Assembly: GCF_028769735.1 (NCBI RefSeq)
Contig: NC_088179.1
Span: forward strand, 4,275,501-4,339,500
Direction of reading: 5' to 3'
Source: Zonotrichia leucophrys gambelii
Lineage: Eukaryota > Chordata > Aves > Passeriformes > Passerellidae
Length of the DNA: 64,000 nucleotides
Part shown: positions 34,880 through 47,921 of the stretch, piece after piece
Position numbering within the stretch: position 1 is the first letter of the stretch
Layout of the letters: each line of letters begins with the position of its first letter
The notes under the pieces: model-generated
Told to the model about the DNA's origin: nothing
The model's input: only the letters and a program-made list of their open reading frames with translations
Database searches by the model: none
Position numbers and translations under genes: made by a program

Positions 34880-35474
34880 CTCCCTACTAGTGTTACAAAT
34901 AACACCGGATTACCCTGCCTGGAGGCGCTCACCGGCGGGCCCTGACTCACAATGGGGGAGGATGAACAGGACAGGGGGGACCCTGGGGCCTCCCAAACCT
35001 TCCTGGGAGGGAATGAGCAGGGCTGGAGCTCCTGGGGAGCTGCTGGAACATCCTGGCAGCTGCAGGGATGGGAGAGGAGTTGCTGGGAGCAGGAATGGGT
35101 GCAGCTCTGTGGGAGCCAGGGCGCAGCCATGTAGGGCCTGAAATGCATCAACAGGGAAATGAAATGCCAGGCTGGAGTGAGCCATGGCCGGCCCACAGTG
35201 GTGACTGGAGCCTGGACACCAGAGAGTGTCCCTCAGAAAGGGCTGCCCCTGGGCACCTCTTGGGTTCATGGATAGGGAATCCCAGCAGCAGCAGAGGGAT
35301 GGCAGAGGAGCTGTTTTCCCAGCTCTGGGAGCCATCTTCTCCAGCTCCAGGCGCTGCTGTGGATGGAGGATCCAGCTCCTCATGCCACAGCACTGAGCTC
35401 TGGGGTCACCGTGGCATTGGGAGCCTTGTCCCACTGCCACCCACCTGTCCCCCAGGGCCACAGCTACTGAGGAG

Positions 35475-36311
35475 TGTTGGAGCATCAGGGGGTGGGACAG
35501 TCGGGACGGATGGAGACGAGAGATCTCTGCAGTCAGGTCAGAAACTTGGGGTTTATTGCAAAGGGCCTGGGTGCAGGGCCCTGCTGGGATTTGGGGTTTA
35601 TTGCAAAGGGCCTGGGTGCAGGGCCCTGCTGGGATTTGGGGTTTATTGCACAGGGCCTGGGTGCAGGGCCCTGCTGGGATTTGGGGTTTATTGCAAAGGG
35701 CCTGGGTGCAGGGCCCTGCTGGGATTTGGGGTTCATTGCAAAGGGCCTGGGGGCAGGGCCCTGCTGGGAGCTGCCAAACACAGCTCAGAGCAGGTCCGAG
35801 AGAAGAGAGGGGGAGAGAGGGTGAGAGGGGAAGAGAGTAAAAGGGTAAGAGAGCAAAAGAATAAGAGAGTAAAAAGGGTAAGAGCTAAGAGAGTGAAGTT
35901 CTCATTATAATACAATAAATTATCTTTTGTGTTGAATATTCTGATTTTCACTAACTACTTTAGTACAACATACAAATCCTATTGCATCCTATAGCATATA
36001 CTATACAGCCTATAAGAATCACAACATTACCATACTGTGCTACATTTTAAACCCTAAAAACTCCTCTTTGGACCCCTTCTGCCAAGCTGTAGGGTCTGCT
36101 CTGACCCTTGGAGCTGTCAGCAAGCACAGGGAATTGTTCCACCAAAAGGGGATTACCTTCAGCCAGTCACACCATTGTCTTTCTATTGTACAGTAACTGA
36201 GGTATCTCAAAGCTTGCTTTCATTTCAATCTTGCTTATAGCTTCTATATTCTCAAAATCTTTTGCCAGGCAATCATATTTATAAGGCTTTCCTGTTTCAT
36301 CTTCCCCAACA
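35475..36311 (-). mobile_element. Solo LTR, family C, with five 45-bp units
   Basis: Minus-strand copy of family C; its 5' end is at the right (36311, TGTTGGGG in the element direction). Five 45-bp units lie at about 35541-35770; four have AATAAA and the fifth AATGAA. Confidence 0.82.
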
Positions 36312-37950
36312 ATGGGGACCCAACTCTGCCCATGCAGACAGACACACAGCACCACAGACAACGGGCTGGGCTGGCAGCTCCCAGGTGCTGGCAGAGCCTC
36401 CAGCCTCCCATCAGCTCCACAGGAAATGTGTGGATGGGGCTGCAGCACCTGCCCCACAGGAGATTCCTGCTCCAGATGCCCTTTGGGAAGGAAACCATGG
36501 GCTCCTTGAGCTGCAGGAGGTGGCAGGAGGAGGCACCACTCCTGCTGAGCTCACACACACATGCAGAGCTCCCTGGCAGCAGTGGGATACAGCAGGGAGT
36601 GATGCTGGGCTCATCCCTGTTTCCCTGCCCGGGCTTGCAGAAGCCACAGTCACGTGCCACATCTCCTGGGGCACAAGCATGGCAGGTCCCTGCAGGAATG
36701 GCATTTTCCGGGCCTCCCCCACCATCTTTTGGAAAGATCAGCCTATTTTTGTGTTGGATGGGGAGAGGCCCCTGAGGCGGTGGGTGGAGTATAAATCCCT
36801 CCTGTCCCACTGCAGCAAACAAACCCCAACCAAGTCACGCTCAAACTATTTTCTGCAGCCACAGGAGAAGGCACTTTCCTGCGTTTTGCCAGCTCAGGAG
36901 GACACTCAGGATGGGGTTTTTCCATTCTCCAGACCTGTTGCTGTCTGCACATTGTCCTGACCCTTTGAGCAACACCCACACAGAGCAAGGCACGCTGTCC
37001 AGGTGCCTCACACCAGCTTTGCTTTGAAGACTGAGCACCCTCATGGCACCAGGACAATAAAAGGGGCTGGCAGGGGTGCCCAGAGCATCCAGGCACCAGT
37101 GATACAGGGAAAGGTGGGTGGCTGTGGCGAGCCCTCCAGCCCCAGGGCTGGGCTGCGGCTGCACCAGCTCCCAGCTGGGTGCTGGGAGAGCTTGGCTCAA
37201 CCTTGTGGCAGTACAGCCTTCCCTGGAACTCACCCACTGCCAGGGCCAGGACAGCTCAGCTCATCCCCCAGAGACACCAACAACTTCCTGACTTAGTACT
37301 GCTGGATTTTTAGAGAATAATTTTGCTGGCTGAGTTCAGAGCAGACTGGATCTGAGCTAGGATATCTCTGGAGCAAGATCCTTCCCCTTGGACCTGCAGG
37401 TCCCACTCCAAGCAGATCTTGTCTCATGAAAAAGCCCTTTCCACACCAGACAGGGCAGCAAATGCTGGGCCTGCAGCCTAAGGAGTGGGATCCACCCCAG
37501 GATCCCAATTCCATCACCTTGCACATGTAAGCCCAGGACTTCAGGACACCTCCAAACCTGTCAGATGGAAGCTCTGACTCTCTCTCCCTGCAGGAATCCT
37601 GTGGCCACGAGTCCCATGGGTTATAACCACACCTTGTGCAAGATGAAGCTGCTTCCTGGTAGCTTTGAAAAGCATTGTCCCCTTTCATCCCCCACCACAA
37701 CCTGCAGAACGAGTCACATCCATCCCCCTTCCACGGGCCAGCCACACCAGCACCGCCTCAGCCCTCCCAAAACCCTCAAAGCCAACAGCCCTGGCAATTC
37801 CTACTTAACAAGAAAGACACTAACGAGCTTTTCCAGCCTGGCAACACACGGGAGCAGCTGCATCGGGCTGTTCTTCTGCCCAGCCAAAGCACTGTGGTGG
37901 TTTTATAGCCGGGCTGAGAACCAACACACGCTGAGACACCAGTGACCGTG

Positions 37951-38000
37951 GTTTAGGGTGGTGTAGGGGGATTTAGGGTGGTGTAGGGCGGTTTAGGGGC
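37951..38000. repeat. Short 20-bp tandem repeat
   Basis: About 2.5 copies of GTTTAGGGTGGTGTAGGGGG lie at the edge of the CpG island. Confidence 0.8.
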
Positions 38001-38363
38001 TGATTGCCATCCTCCTCTCCCTTCGGATAAGGCTACGCTGCCCTCTCTGCACCCTTCAGGAAGCTTTCCTCAGGAGTGGAACCACAAACCAGGGAATCCC
38101 GATTCCCCATCCCCAGCACTGCCCCGCTCCCAAACCGCCGGGGAAGGGGTCGGGGCTGGCCCGGGGAAGGGGTCGGGGCAGGCCCGGGTGAGGGTCGCGG
38201 ACTCCGAGGGCAGCACACGGAGCTCGACGAGCGCTGCCGAGCCGCTCCCGCGTGGGGTGGGGAATCCCGAGCGGATCTGGGGGATTCCCCACGACTGAAA
38301 GGGGTGAGCACACAGGTTCCCCCCGCCCAGCCCCGCGTCCCCCCGCCGCTGTTGTCCCCTTAC

Positions 38364-38660
38364 TTGGCGGCGGCAGCGCGGTGCCATCGGCGGGACCGGC
38401 GGCGGCGGCGGTTCCGGGGCTGGCGGTACCGGCAGAGCTGCTCAGCCCGGCGGTTCCGGAGCTCGCGGTGCCGGGCAGGGTTGGCTCAGCCCGGTGGTTC
38501 CGGGCAGGGTCGCTCAGCCCGGTGCCTCTGGAGCTGGCGGTACCGGGCAGAGCTGCTGAGCCCGGTGGTTCCGGGATTGGCGGTGCCTGGAGGGTGGCTC
38601 AGCCCCGCGGTTCCGGTACTGGCGGTGTCTGGCAGCGCTGCTCAGCCCGGCGCTCCCGCG
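38364..38660 (-). other. DGKG: Candidate DGKG non-coding exon 1
   Basis: A consensus donor on the minus strand (boundary 38364/38363) with no open reading frame that joins to the coding exons suggests a 5'UTR exon. The upstream limit is unknown and 38660 is only a guess based on the end of the GC-rich repeat. It needs transcript evidence. Confidence 0.35.
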
Positions 38661-38665
38661 GCGGG
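38410..38665. repeat. GC-rich minisatellite in the DGKG CpG island
   Basis: Units of about 45-50 bp contain GGCGGTACCGGCAGAGCTG, GCTCAGCCCGG and GGTTCCGG motifs, five or so imperfect copies. They produce repetitive open frames on the plus strand. Confidence 0.75.
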
Positions 38666-39647
38666 GCGGGGATGGGGATGGGGCTGGGGATGCGAACGGG
38701 CCCGGCCCGCCCCGCTCCGCTCCGCCCGCCTCCGCCGGCACCGGGCGGCCGGGCCGGGAGGGAGAGGAAGACGAGGAGGAGGAGGATGAGGAGGAGGAGT
38801 TGGAGGGAAGAGCCCGGCGGGCCCGGGGCAGCGCCCGGAGCAGCGGGGCGGGAGCAGCCGGTGCGGGGGCGGCGGGAGACAGACGGGTTTGCACCATGAA
38901 ACTCATTGGTGATGGATCCCCTCCTCCCCACGGCGGCGGGGCTTTCCCCGCTTCCCCATGCCCCGCAGCTCTGACGCTCCCCGTGCCTGTCCCCATCCCC
39001 TCACACGTCCCTATCTTCATTCTCGTTCATGTCCCAATCCCCCTTTATGTCCCCATCCCTGTCCCCATCCACATTCTTCATCCCATCCCCATCGCGGTCC
39101 CCATTTCACTCCTCCTCGGGCCTTCCCTCCCCCTGCACCTCGGTCTCTCACTTCCAGACAGTTTCACCCATGGCAAAGGTTGCTCTTTCCTCAGGAACAG
39201 AACAAACCACCGAAAACAAACAAACAAAAAAAATGCCAAAACAGATAAAAAGCATTTTTATTTTCTTTCCATGACGCGTCTGCCTGCCTGCTTGGGAGTG
39301 ACACTATTTCAGGCATGTCTATTATTTATGTTTCGCTATATTTATATTAATTAGAGACGTGATCTGTGCACGTAGCTCTCCAACTTAAAAAAAAAAAAAA
39401 AAAGCGGGAGAAGGGGACTGACAGCTGGGACTGAACTTTCTTGAGAGAAACAGGAGCAGGTTCCACAGGCACAGCTGTTCACTGTGTGCCAGTCCTAGGG
39501 GATGTTCCTGCTCTATGTGGGGATCTCTCCAGCCCCACCTTCCCTCCCTCTCTTCTGGCTGGGACCCCACAGAGATGGGTTGGGGCCCTTGGCTGGGATG
39601 CTGAGAATGATGGAGTCCCCAGAGCCACACCAGTTTTAGGGAAGACA

Positions 39648-39700
39648 GGATCATGGAATCATTTAGGTGGGAAAACACCTCTGAGTCCAACCTTTAACTT
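39648..39700 (-). mobile_element. Short CR1 3' remnant
   Basis: ATCATGGAATCATTTAGGTGG followed by a TCCAACC motif is the CR1 3' terminus in reverse. Confidence 0.6.
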
Positions 39701-40914
39701 CTGATGATGGCACTTGTTATCTGTGCCTGGGAAAGAGGAGCATCCCTTCAAAGACCTGACTGGTCTCTGATGGTGGGCTGTGCCGGAGCACAGAGAAATG
39801 TCACACTCCAGAGCAGGAGGAAGGAGGCAGCCATCTCCCTCAGGAGCTGTGACCTGTGTCAGCCCTGAGCTAAAGCAGGAGGCATCTCCTGTCCCCTGAG
39901 TGTCCCAGCCCTGTCCTCATCCTGCCTGGTTTACCTCTCCATGCCAGGGATGGGGATTGGGGACCAGGATGAGGATGGAGAAGTGGGTCCTCAGGGCACA
40001 GTGGGATGTAAGGAAAGCCCAGACACTATGGGAGAGGCAGGGTAGGAAATGAATAATAAATGAATTTTATCATTAGCAACTACTGCATGGAGACAGCAGT
40101 TTGTCAAACACACGGGTGAGAGGAGGAGGAGGATGAGGATGAAGCAGTCTCCTGGCCAGACACCCGTGTCTGTCTGCATCCAGGGTGCCAGGGCTCATGG
40201 TCTCTGGGCTGGGCAGGAAGAGACCTGCCCAGGGCTGGTGAAATTCCTCCTGCAAGGGCTCAGCTGGTAGGCACAGAGCCCTTTTCCCAAAAGAAAACTC
40301 ATGCCAGATGATGCCTTGCTCAGCTCAGGGCTGATCCCAGCCCTCACAGGAGCAACACGCTCAGGATGCTTTATTACCTCCTGCCATCATTTCCAGCCAG
40401 CAGCAGTCTCCCAGGGCTTTCCAGACAGCCAGGAGCTCTCACAGGTTTTCCAGCCATGGGAATGGCCCTGCAGGAGTGGGGAATGGGTATTTTTTCCAGG
40501 CAGTGTGGCCAGCTCAATCATGAGAAGCTGCTGGCCCACTGAGATGCTGGACTGCTCTGCCAGGGCTATTGGTGAAATCCTCAGCACTCCCAGATGAGAG
40601 TTTCATTTTTTTTTTCCCTGCATCCCAGTAAGTATCCCTTCCAGGGATTAATTAGTAAATTAAAAGGGCAGAAAAACCAAATTATTATGGTTAGGCACAA
40701 GCCCCAGTGATGATGTGTCTGTGTCCTGACACACTCCCAGTCCCTAAAAGGGCTGAAGCTGCAGATTCACCCCCCAGACTGATTCCCTTAGTGGGACTCT
40801 GGGGTCACATTTGGGAGGAGGAGACCTGCTTAACACTGATCTCTGAGTCTGAAAGCCCTGACCATGCTGCACACCTGAGGATGAGGAGCAGGATGTCTTT
40901 GCTGGGGCCAGGGG

Positions 40915-41085
40915 GGCTGGCAGGAGCTGTGAGGATGAGGAGGAGCAGGATGGATCCCTTTGCTGGATCCCTTTGCTGGGCTGGCAGTGCCCATGAGGAT
41001 GAGGAGGAGCAGGATCCCTTTGCTGGATCCCTTTGCTGGGGTGGCAGTGCCCATGTGCCAGGGGGGCTGGCAGGAGCTGTGGAGC
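40915..41085. repeat. Tandem repeat with nested GGATCCCTTTGCT units
   Basis: A 65-bp block (GAGGAGCAGGAT, two GGATCCCTTTGCT copies, TGGCAGTGCCCATG) occurs twice, and GGGGGGCTGGCAGGAGCTGTG flanks it on both sides. Confidence 0.8.
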
Positions 41086-42954
41086 CTCTGAGCTCTTTCT
41101 CTGCACATGCAGGAGGAAAAGCCCAGTTTGGAGAAGCAGGAAGGACAAGCTGCCAGAATGGAGATGCCACCCTGGGCATTTGTGATGCCTCCCTGGTCCC
41201 TGCCAGTCTCCCAATATTCCCTCTGCTCATGCCATTGGGATGCCCCACCACCCACCAAACACCCCCAGGTGTGTCTGCAGGTGCCCCTTGGCACAACAGC
41301 CTCAAGGGCAGGTCTGTCCAAGCCTCGCTCCCCAGATTAAGGCATTTGATGGGTTAATGAGAGCTGCAGCTCTGTTTTCTATCCCTGTCCAAAAAAGCCA
41401 TTACATTTTGCCTGGCAAAAAATTGTTCTTCTTAAACCTGAGTCACTCATGATTCCTTGTTCTGAAATCATGCTCAGTGATTCCTTCTCTTTCCCTGGTT
41501 GCCCCTGGCAGAGCCCAAACCCAGCAGGGATCAGCAGGGGAGGGGCTGAACCTTCCCTGACACCCTGGGCACACCCAGGGCATTGCCCTGCAAAGGATGG
41601 GCACTGATCCAGCCTTATTTTGGGGACACTCACAGGCAAGAAGATGCTTTTTTTTCAGTATGACAAGAAAAGGAGAGGTTAAAAATCTCTTTTTGTCACC
41701 TGGGCAGATTTGGGAGATTTTTATCAGCTCTCTTCTTGGTTTAACTGTGGTTAATTTTCCCTTGAAATGTTGGCCCAAGGCAATGCCAAGGCTGGCTGCT
41801 GACTCAGTTGTAGCACTGCTTCCCCTCCTGGGCTCTGTGACGTAGGAGAGAAGGAATCCCAAGCAATTATAACTTGATTATTTTACTGAACGTGTGATTA
41901 CAAATGGGAACTGCAGAGCAATGAGCACTGCAGTCAAGATAAAATGAAAATGAGCCCAGGCTCCCCCAGTCCCAGCTCTTGCTCCAAAGACAAACAGCTG
42001 CTTGGGAAGCACTTCACAGCCCAGTTATTTCTCAGTGACCACAGGAAAGGTGATAAAAACCCCATAAAACCAGAAGAAATTTCCAGGATGATTTTTTTGC
42101 ACAGTTCTGCTCAGCACAGATCTGCTCCCTGGGAGAAGGATGAGCTCATGGGTGGTTGCCAGTGTTATATTAAGTCTCAGTGAGCCTGGAGAGAGGTAGA
42201 TTAGGTTGGAAATTAGAAAACCCTGAAGGAATGGGATGTCCCCTGAGAGGGACCTGACTGAAGAGCCAGGAGATGCCAACGTGGCCAAATTGGCTCTTTC
42301 CCAGCTGCCAGCCATGGTGATCTGGGTGTCCCTGGGCACTGTGCTGGGCTCCTGCAGGCAGTGAGAGGAGCCAGAGGCTGGGCAGGGCACTCACTTGCTC
42401 TTTCACCACTGTGGATATTCCCAAAGCACTTGGTGTCACCCCAGCAGGCTTTTCCCAAGCCTTGGGGTGCTGAACATCACAGAGGGAACAGCAACCTGGC
42501 TGCCAGCTGACTCCATCCCTGCCTCTGCACCTGGAGAACTGCATGGGTGACTTCTAGGCAGGATGGCTTTCTGGAGGGTGAAATAACTCTGATTCGGGAA
42601 CCATGGGGCTGACAGGAAGCAAGAGAGAGTTGCAGCAGCACAGTCAGAAGGAACATCCACAGCAGTGCCAGCAGCAGCTCTCCAGGGCGCTGTGGCTCGT
42701 GCCCAAGCCCAGCTCCAATTGCAGAACCAGCCTGCTGTCAGGGAAAGATGGTGTGAGTCAGGGATTTTGGCAAAGCAGCTTCTTCCTGAGGCTGGAGGAG
42801 GACTCTGAGCTGGGAGCATGGAGCCTTGAGAGCCATGGCTAACTCAGGGCCCAGGAGCTCAGCACAGGCTGGGGACACCCAGCAGGGAGACTGAGAGTGG
42901 TCAGGGCACCCATGGGTACTTTCAGTTTCACCCTGCCCCATTTCCCCTCAAGTG

Positions 42955-43795
42955 ACCCAGAGCTGATAGAAGGTGACCACAGAAGTCATCCAGTTCCAAC
43001 CTCTCATCCCCACAGGTGGAGACACTTTCTGTCACAGACATCTTTTATGGAAAACCCTTTCCTTAAGATTTTTCCTCCTGAGAAGCTGGGAGGCCTCAGG
43101 AGCAAAATGTAAACATTGATTATCTGCTGCTGTGGAATGCAACAGGTGCGTCTGTGATTGGTCTCATGGGGTTGTTTCTAATTAATGGCCAATCACAGTC
43201 AGCTGGCTTGGGCAGAGAGTCGAGCCACAAGCCTTTGTTATTCATTCTTTTTCTATTCTTAGCCAGCCTTCTGATGAAATCCTTTCTTCTATTCTTTTAG
43301 AATAGTTTTAATATAATATATATCATAAAATAATAAATCAAGCCTTCTGAAACATGGAGTCAGATCCTCGTCTCTTCCCTCATCCTCAGACCCCTGTGAA
43401 CACCGTCACAACCTTCCACTAGACCAGGTTGCTCCAAGCCCCATCCAAACTGGCCTGAAACACTTCCAGGGAGGGGGCATCCATGTTTTCTCTTGGCAAT
43501 CTGTGCCAGGGCCTCCCCATCCTCACAGGGAAGAATTATTTCCCCAAATCCAGTCTAAGCCTGTCCTCTGTCAGTGTACAGCCATTCTGCCTTGTCTTAT
43601 CACCTAGCCCTGTCCTTGTCCAAAGTCCCTTTCCAGCTCTCCTGGAAGAGTACCTTTAGGTACTGAGAAGGTTTCCCTGGAGCCTTCTGTTCCTCAGACT
43701 GAACAATCCCCACAATTTCCTTATAGGAGAGGGATTCCATCCCTCCAAACAACTTTGTGGCCTCTTCTAAACTTGAGATGGCCACAGTGACAATG
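42955..43795 (-). mobile_element. CR1 LINE split by a family A LTR
   Basis: Minus-strand CR1 sequence runs from about 42955 to 43029 (TCATCCAGTTCCAACCTCT) and resumes at 43411 (ACTAGACCAGGTTGCTCC) to about 43795. The two halves are adjacent in a normal CR1. The LTR at 43030-43410 therefore landed inside an existing CR1. Confidence 0.85.
43030..43410 (+). mobile_element. Solo LTR, family A (381 bp), nested in CR1
   Basis: The ends are TGTCACAG and CCGTCACA. Flanks actttc and accttc agree at five of six positions as a target duplication. Confidence 0.9.
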
Positions 43796-45096
43796 CAACA
43801 GCTCAGAACATGATAATGTCACAGCATCACAACATCAGAACCCATTGGCACAAAGCACCTAGTGAAAAAACATCCAAAATGTAACAAAATATATGGAAAA
43901 CTCCCTCTTGTAAGAGATCTTGATGCATCATCTGCAACCTCAAGCATCCAGTGCTGGGGGTGACACCTCACTGCACAGCCATGGGTGCAGCTGGGTGCCT
44001 CCATGGTGGAGAAGGGAAGAGCATGGAGCAAATTCAGAGTGCAGGAATCCATGCAAAGGAAAGCCCCAGCTCTGTGCCCTGGGGGCAGGCGTGGGAGCAG
44101 AGGGATCTGCCTCCTGTCTCCATCTCTGGCTGCTGCCTGGCTCTCAGATTGTGAGGAGAAGAGCAGGGGAGGGAGCACAGGAGCTGTCAGATGTTGTTAG
44201 TGCTGTGACACCTCTTAATAAGGTCCATCTGTCTGGAAGGCAGCAAATCCAGCAGGATTTCTGCAGACCTGATGGGGAGTGCTGGTGCCAGGGTTTTACA
44301 ATCAGCACTAATAAACAGGATGGGGCAGCATTTGGCACCACGAGCTCCAACACCTCAGCGTGAGAGAGAGGAAATCAGGAGTGCAATAAAATCCTCCCTG
44401 CAGCACAGAGCTCCTGGGAAACTCCTGGCATCTTTTAGGATGTGTTGATCCAGCTGTGGGTCACTTCTGGGGATGTACCTGGTTCCCACAGACACGCCTC
44501 TCACCTGGGAATGTGCACACCTTAATCAAAAGATTTTTCAGCAGCCTTTATCAGAATCTCCACCCTGTCTTGTCCTTGTCCCAAGAGACACAGGCATCTG
44601 CATGAAACAATAACTGTGAGAAGGAAATCCCTGTCTGTGGGGAAGAAGGATTGTGGGGAGACTGTGGGGATAAAATCTGCGGTGACAAAGCCCTGTGTCA
44701 TCTCAGGGCAGCCTGTGTCACCGGGCAGAGGGCAATCCTGGAGCAGGAGGGCACCACACAGAAGAGCAGCTGGGCCTGGAGGTGTGGAACAGCAGCAGAA
44801 AAAGCCCATGTGATTTGGGAAATGCCACATCGAGGCACGATGAAAGGGTAGAGCTGAGTCAAGTGGCTATCGATGAATCACCGGGCTGCAGGGAAGCGCG
44901 GGTGGGTGGTGCAAAGCTCTGGAAAGCTTGCCTCAGCTGCAGCAGACATTTGGGCAGGCAGGAACGTGCTCTGCTGCCTCTTCTGAAGATTTTCCCACCA
45001 GGGCTGGGGATACATTGTGGGATCAAGGGGAACCCAAATCCACAGTGTCCATTGGGGTCCCCAAAGCAGGGGAAGGGGTCAGTATAAACACGAGTG

Positions 45097-45590
45097 CACT
45101 GCTGCTCTCGAGGTGAAGAAAAAGGGAAGTTTATTTTCTGACTTTAACATTTATAGTTTTCTAAAAGTGACAGTGGATTGGAGGGGGAAAGTGTTTTGGG
45201 ATTACCTCTCCAATGACACTGGGCAAACCAACAGTCCATCAAAATTGTCTTCTACCATAAAAGAATGCAAAACTGTTGTCATTATATTGCAAGAGTTCTA
45301 GTATCATTACGTTGCAAGGGTTCCATATTGCCAGAGTCTTGTACCTCCTTGTTGTTTCTTGTAAGCACCCCCTCTAGGCACTGACTCTTCCTGGTCTTTG
45401 CAGCAGCCATCTGACTCCAGTTCCCACCAATTCACTGTTTTATAACACTGTTCTTAATGGCTACAGGTGTGGCCTGTTAACATCAGGCCTGCTCCTAATC
45501 TTTAGTAATTGGCTCAGCTGCAATCATCTTTAGGGGATAAGATTACATTCTATACCACCTTCATTTACCCATACTGTGTGTCCCACTACA
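45097..45590 (-). mobile_element. Solo LTR, family G (about 494 bp)
   Basis: In the minus direction it starts TGTAGTGGGACACACAG and ends near CAGTGCA, with AATAAA near 45130. It is LTR-like in size and layout. The left end is approximate. Confidence 0.6.
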
Positions 45591-46014
45591 CAAAACAATA
45601 AGTTATTCACAGAAAGTGTGTGAGAAAATCTGCTATGAGAATGTAAACATCAGAAGGCTTAGAAAATCTTAAAAAATCAGGGTGACAGGAAGGGACCTGT
45701 AGATGGGTGCCTTAGGGTGGAGCATGGCATCATGGTGTGAACTGAGCTTTGCCATGACTGGCCTGCCCAGGGAATGTCTGGTGCCACCTCCAGCTCCTGA
45801 GCCCTGCAGAGCTCCCTCAGATGATTTGGCCTCTCCTGAGTGAGCAAAATTAAACTAATTTCACTAGAAACCCTGTTATATTGAGCAGTGCGGAGCACCA
45901 TGCTGCAGGGGACAGTGAGTCTCCCCTCTGCTGGGGATAGGGGGGTCCCCACATCAAAGGTGCTGATCCTGAGCATCCCCACAGACCCTTCCCTGTAGGG
46001 GCCAGGGGGAAAGG

Positions 46015-46626
46015 ATGGTTGGGATGGACAGCGATGAGTGATCTCTGCAGCCAGGTCAGGAACTTGGGGTTTATTGCAAAGGGCCTGGGTGCAGGGACCT
46101 GTTTGGAGCTGCCAGCTGCAGCTCAGAGCAGGCCCGAGAGAAGTAAAGAGAGTGGGAAAGAGAGAGAAGGCAAGAGCGTGGTAAAGAGAAAATCAGAGAG
46201 CAAAGAAGAGTAAAGAGAGCGAGGTTCCCATTACAATACCATAAATCTTCTTCTGCTCTGAATATTCTGATTCTCACTAACCAATCTAGTACAAGATACA
46301 AATCCTACAGCATTTCCATACAGCCTATAAGAATCATTACACTGCCATACTGTGTTACATTTTAAACCCTAAAAACTCCTTTTTGGGCCCCTTCTGCCAC
46401 GCTGTAAGGTCTGCTCTGACCCTTGGGCCTGTCTGCAAGCAGAGGGTGTTGTTCCATCCAAAGGGGATTACCTTCAGTCAGCCATACCATTGTTTTCCAG
46501 CTGTTTAATAACTGAAGTATCTCAAAGCTTGCTTTCATTTCAATCTCACTTATAGCTTCTATGTTCTCACAATCTTTTGCCAGACAATCATATTTATAAG
46601 GCTTTTCTGTTTCATCTTCCCCAACA
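46015..46626 (-). mobile_element. Solo LTR, family C, with one 45-bp unit
   Basis: Minus-strand copy with its 5' end at 46626 (TGTTGGGG in element direction). It has a single AATAAA unit at about 46069, and is shorter than the copies at 17551 and 35475 for that reason. Confidence 0.8.
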
Positions 46627-47081
46627 CTTCCCCTTTGTGTTGTTCCCACAGGTGGCCCAGCCTGTTGTCCTCACTGAGGGGAAAGTCGTGGTGCAGGGTT
46701 TTAGCTCTGTCTCCAGCCCTGGGCACTGTCTGGAGAGCTCCTCCCTGCCAGCGATAAGAATCACTGGAAGTGTACACTTCCCTAAATCCCTTCAACTCCT
46801 GGATTCAAATACGGATGTGGGATTTAACTTGGAAGGTTTTTGAAGGAGATATTTTTGTTATACATCATCACGCGTGTCACGAGCCTCAAATATTTGGAAG
46901 GGCTGTATAAATAACTGTGTGATCACCTTTCCTCATCTGGCTTCTGCCTCTCCCTATCCCACAGCTGCCACGGAGTGAGAAGTGTGTGTGGCACTCAGAA
47001 TCTGCAAGTTTACTCTCAGCTACCTTCATGAGAGGTTTCTTGAGTTTTCAAGAGAGGGGCTGTCACAAAACTTGTTTAATC

Positions 47082-47201
47082 GGAGAGGAGAGGAGAGGAG
47101 AGGAGAGGAGAGGAGAGGAGAGGAGAGGAGAGGAGAGGAGAGGAGAGGAGAGGAGAGGAGAGGAGAGGAGAGGAGAGGAGAGGAGAGGAGAGGAGAGGAG
47201 A
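47082..47201. repeat. (GGAGA)n microsatellite
   Basis: About 24 perfect copies of GGAGA. It is open in all plus-strand frames but is not coding. Confidence 0.95.
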
Positions 47202-47867
47202 AGGATTCACAAGGATGCTGCTTCCACAAACATCCGTCAGACTCCTGCAGGTGTCAGGACAAAATTGCTGACACTGAAATAGCATCTGGAACAAAACTCA
47301 TACTGGGAACTACACCATGCACTGAGCAATATTTGTGTCAATCCCAGAAGTCCTGGCATGTGAAATCTCAGAATAATGGATGGGAATTTTTATTACATTT
47401 TCAGTGGAGAGAGAGGCAAAATAAACCAGAAGCTGTTTCCCACCTTGACGGCTGAACCAGCCAGGGATACCTGGGGTTGTGACCTGGCATGTGCCACATC
47501 TTCATCCCCATCACCCCAGAGCAGCAGCCCCAAGGCCTGCACCCCAAAAATGCCCTCCTGGCCCTGGGGCCTGGGGTAGGGGCACCCTTAGTGATTTTTT
47601 CCCAAAAAGATGTTGCTATAAAAAGACTTTCTGGGTCTGTGATGTGAATCCTCAGACAGACAGCTTCTCTTGGGTTCAGCTGAAAGCCCTCCATGCCAGG
47701 CTGCCGCAGTCACCAGGAGAACAGAAACGTTTGCCATATGCTGAGGGATTACTGTATAAAACTGAGATGCTTGGCTGCATGCCAAGGCACAGGGTTTCCA
47801 AATAGAGTCTGAATCCTGGACAGAAAAGTTCCAACTAAATATAGACATGACAGCCTCAGAGTTGACT

Positions 47868-47921
47868 TCTTCTTTTTTTTCTTTTTTTTTTCTTTTTTTT
47901 TTCTTTTTTTTTTTTTTTTGG
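47868..47921. repeat. T-rich (T8-10 C)n run
   Basis: Long T runs interrupted by single C at near-regular spacing. Confidence 0.85.

Larger units (their letters stand above)
33093..38050 (-). other. Presumed DGKG intron 1, no gene recognised
   Basis: No exon-like coding match was found. It includes a family C LTR (35475-36311) and an MEF2-type site at 34870-34879 in non-repetitive sequence. The 34690-34930 stretch looks single copy with AT-rich patches, and could be conserved non-coding DNA. Confidence 0.5.
38050..38920. promoter_or_regulatory. CpG-island, probable DGKG promoter
   Basis: Dense CpG and GC-rich sequence 6 kb upstream of the DGKG start codon, in the right place for its non-coding first exon. 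A minus-strand splice donor (CCGCCAA then gtaagg, exon end 38364) is present. No plus-strand gene product is recognised in this island, but bidirectional transcription is possible. Confidence 0.6.

Noticed and set aside
35068..35910. 280-codon open frame with repeated CKGPGCRALLGFGVY
   Set aside because: It reads through the 45-bp array of a family C LTR. A multiple of three keeps any frame open, so it says nothing about coding.
37951..38000. Telomere-like TTTAGGG motifs
   Set aside because: Only three occur, in a 20-bp unit, and bird telomeres are TTAGGG. It is a short minisatellite.
38076..38899. Two overlapping long open frames in the CpG island
   Set aside because: High GC makes stops rare, and the sequence is a minisatellite. 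No similarity to any protein is recognised.
46982..47455. Arg/Glu-rich open frame
   Set aside because: It comes from the GGAGA microsatellite, which is open in all three frames.
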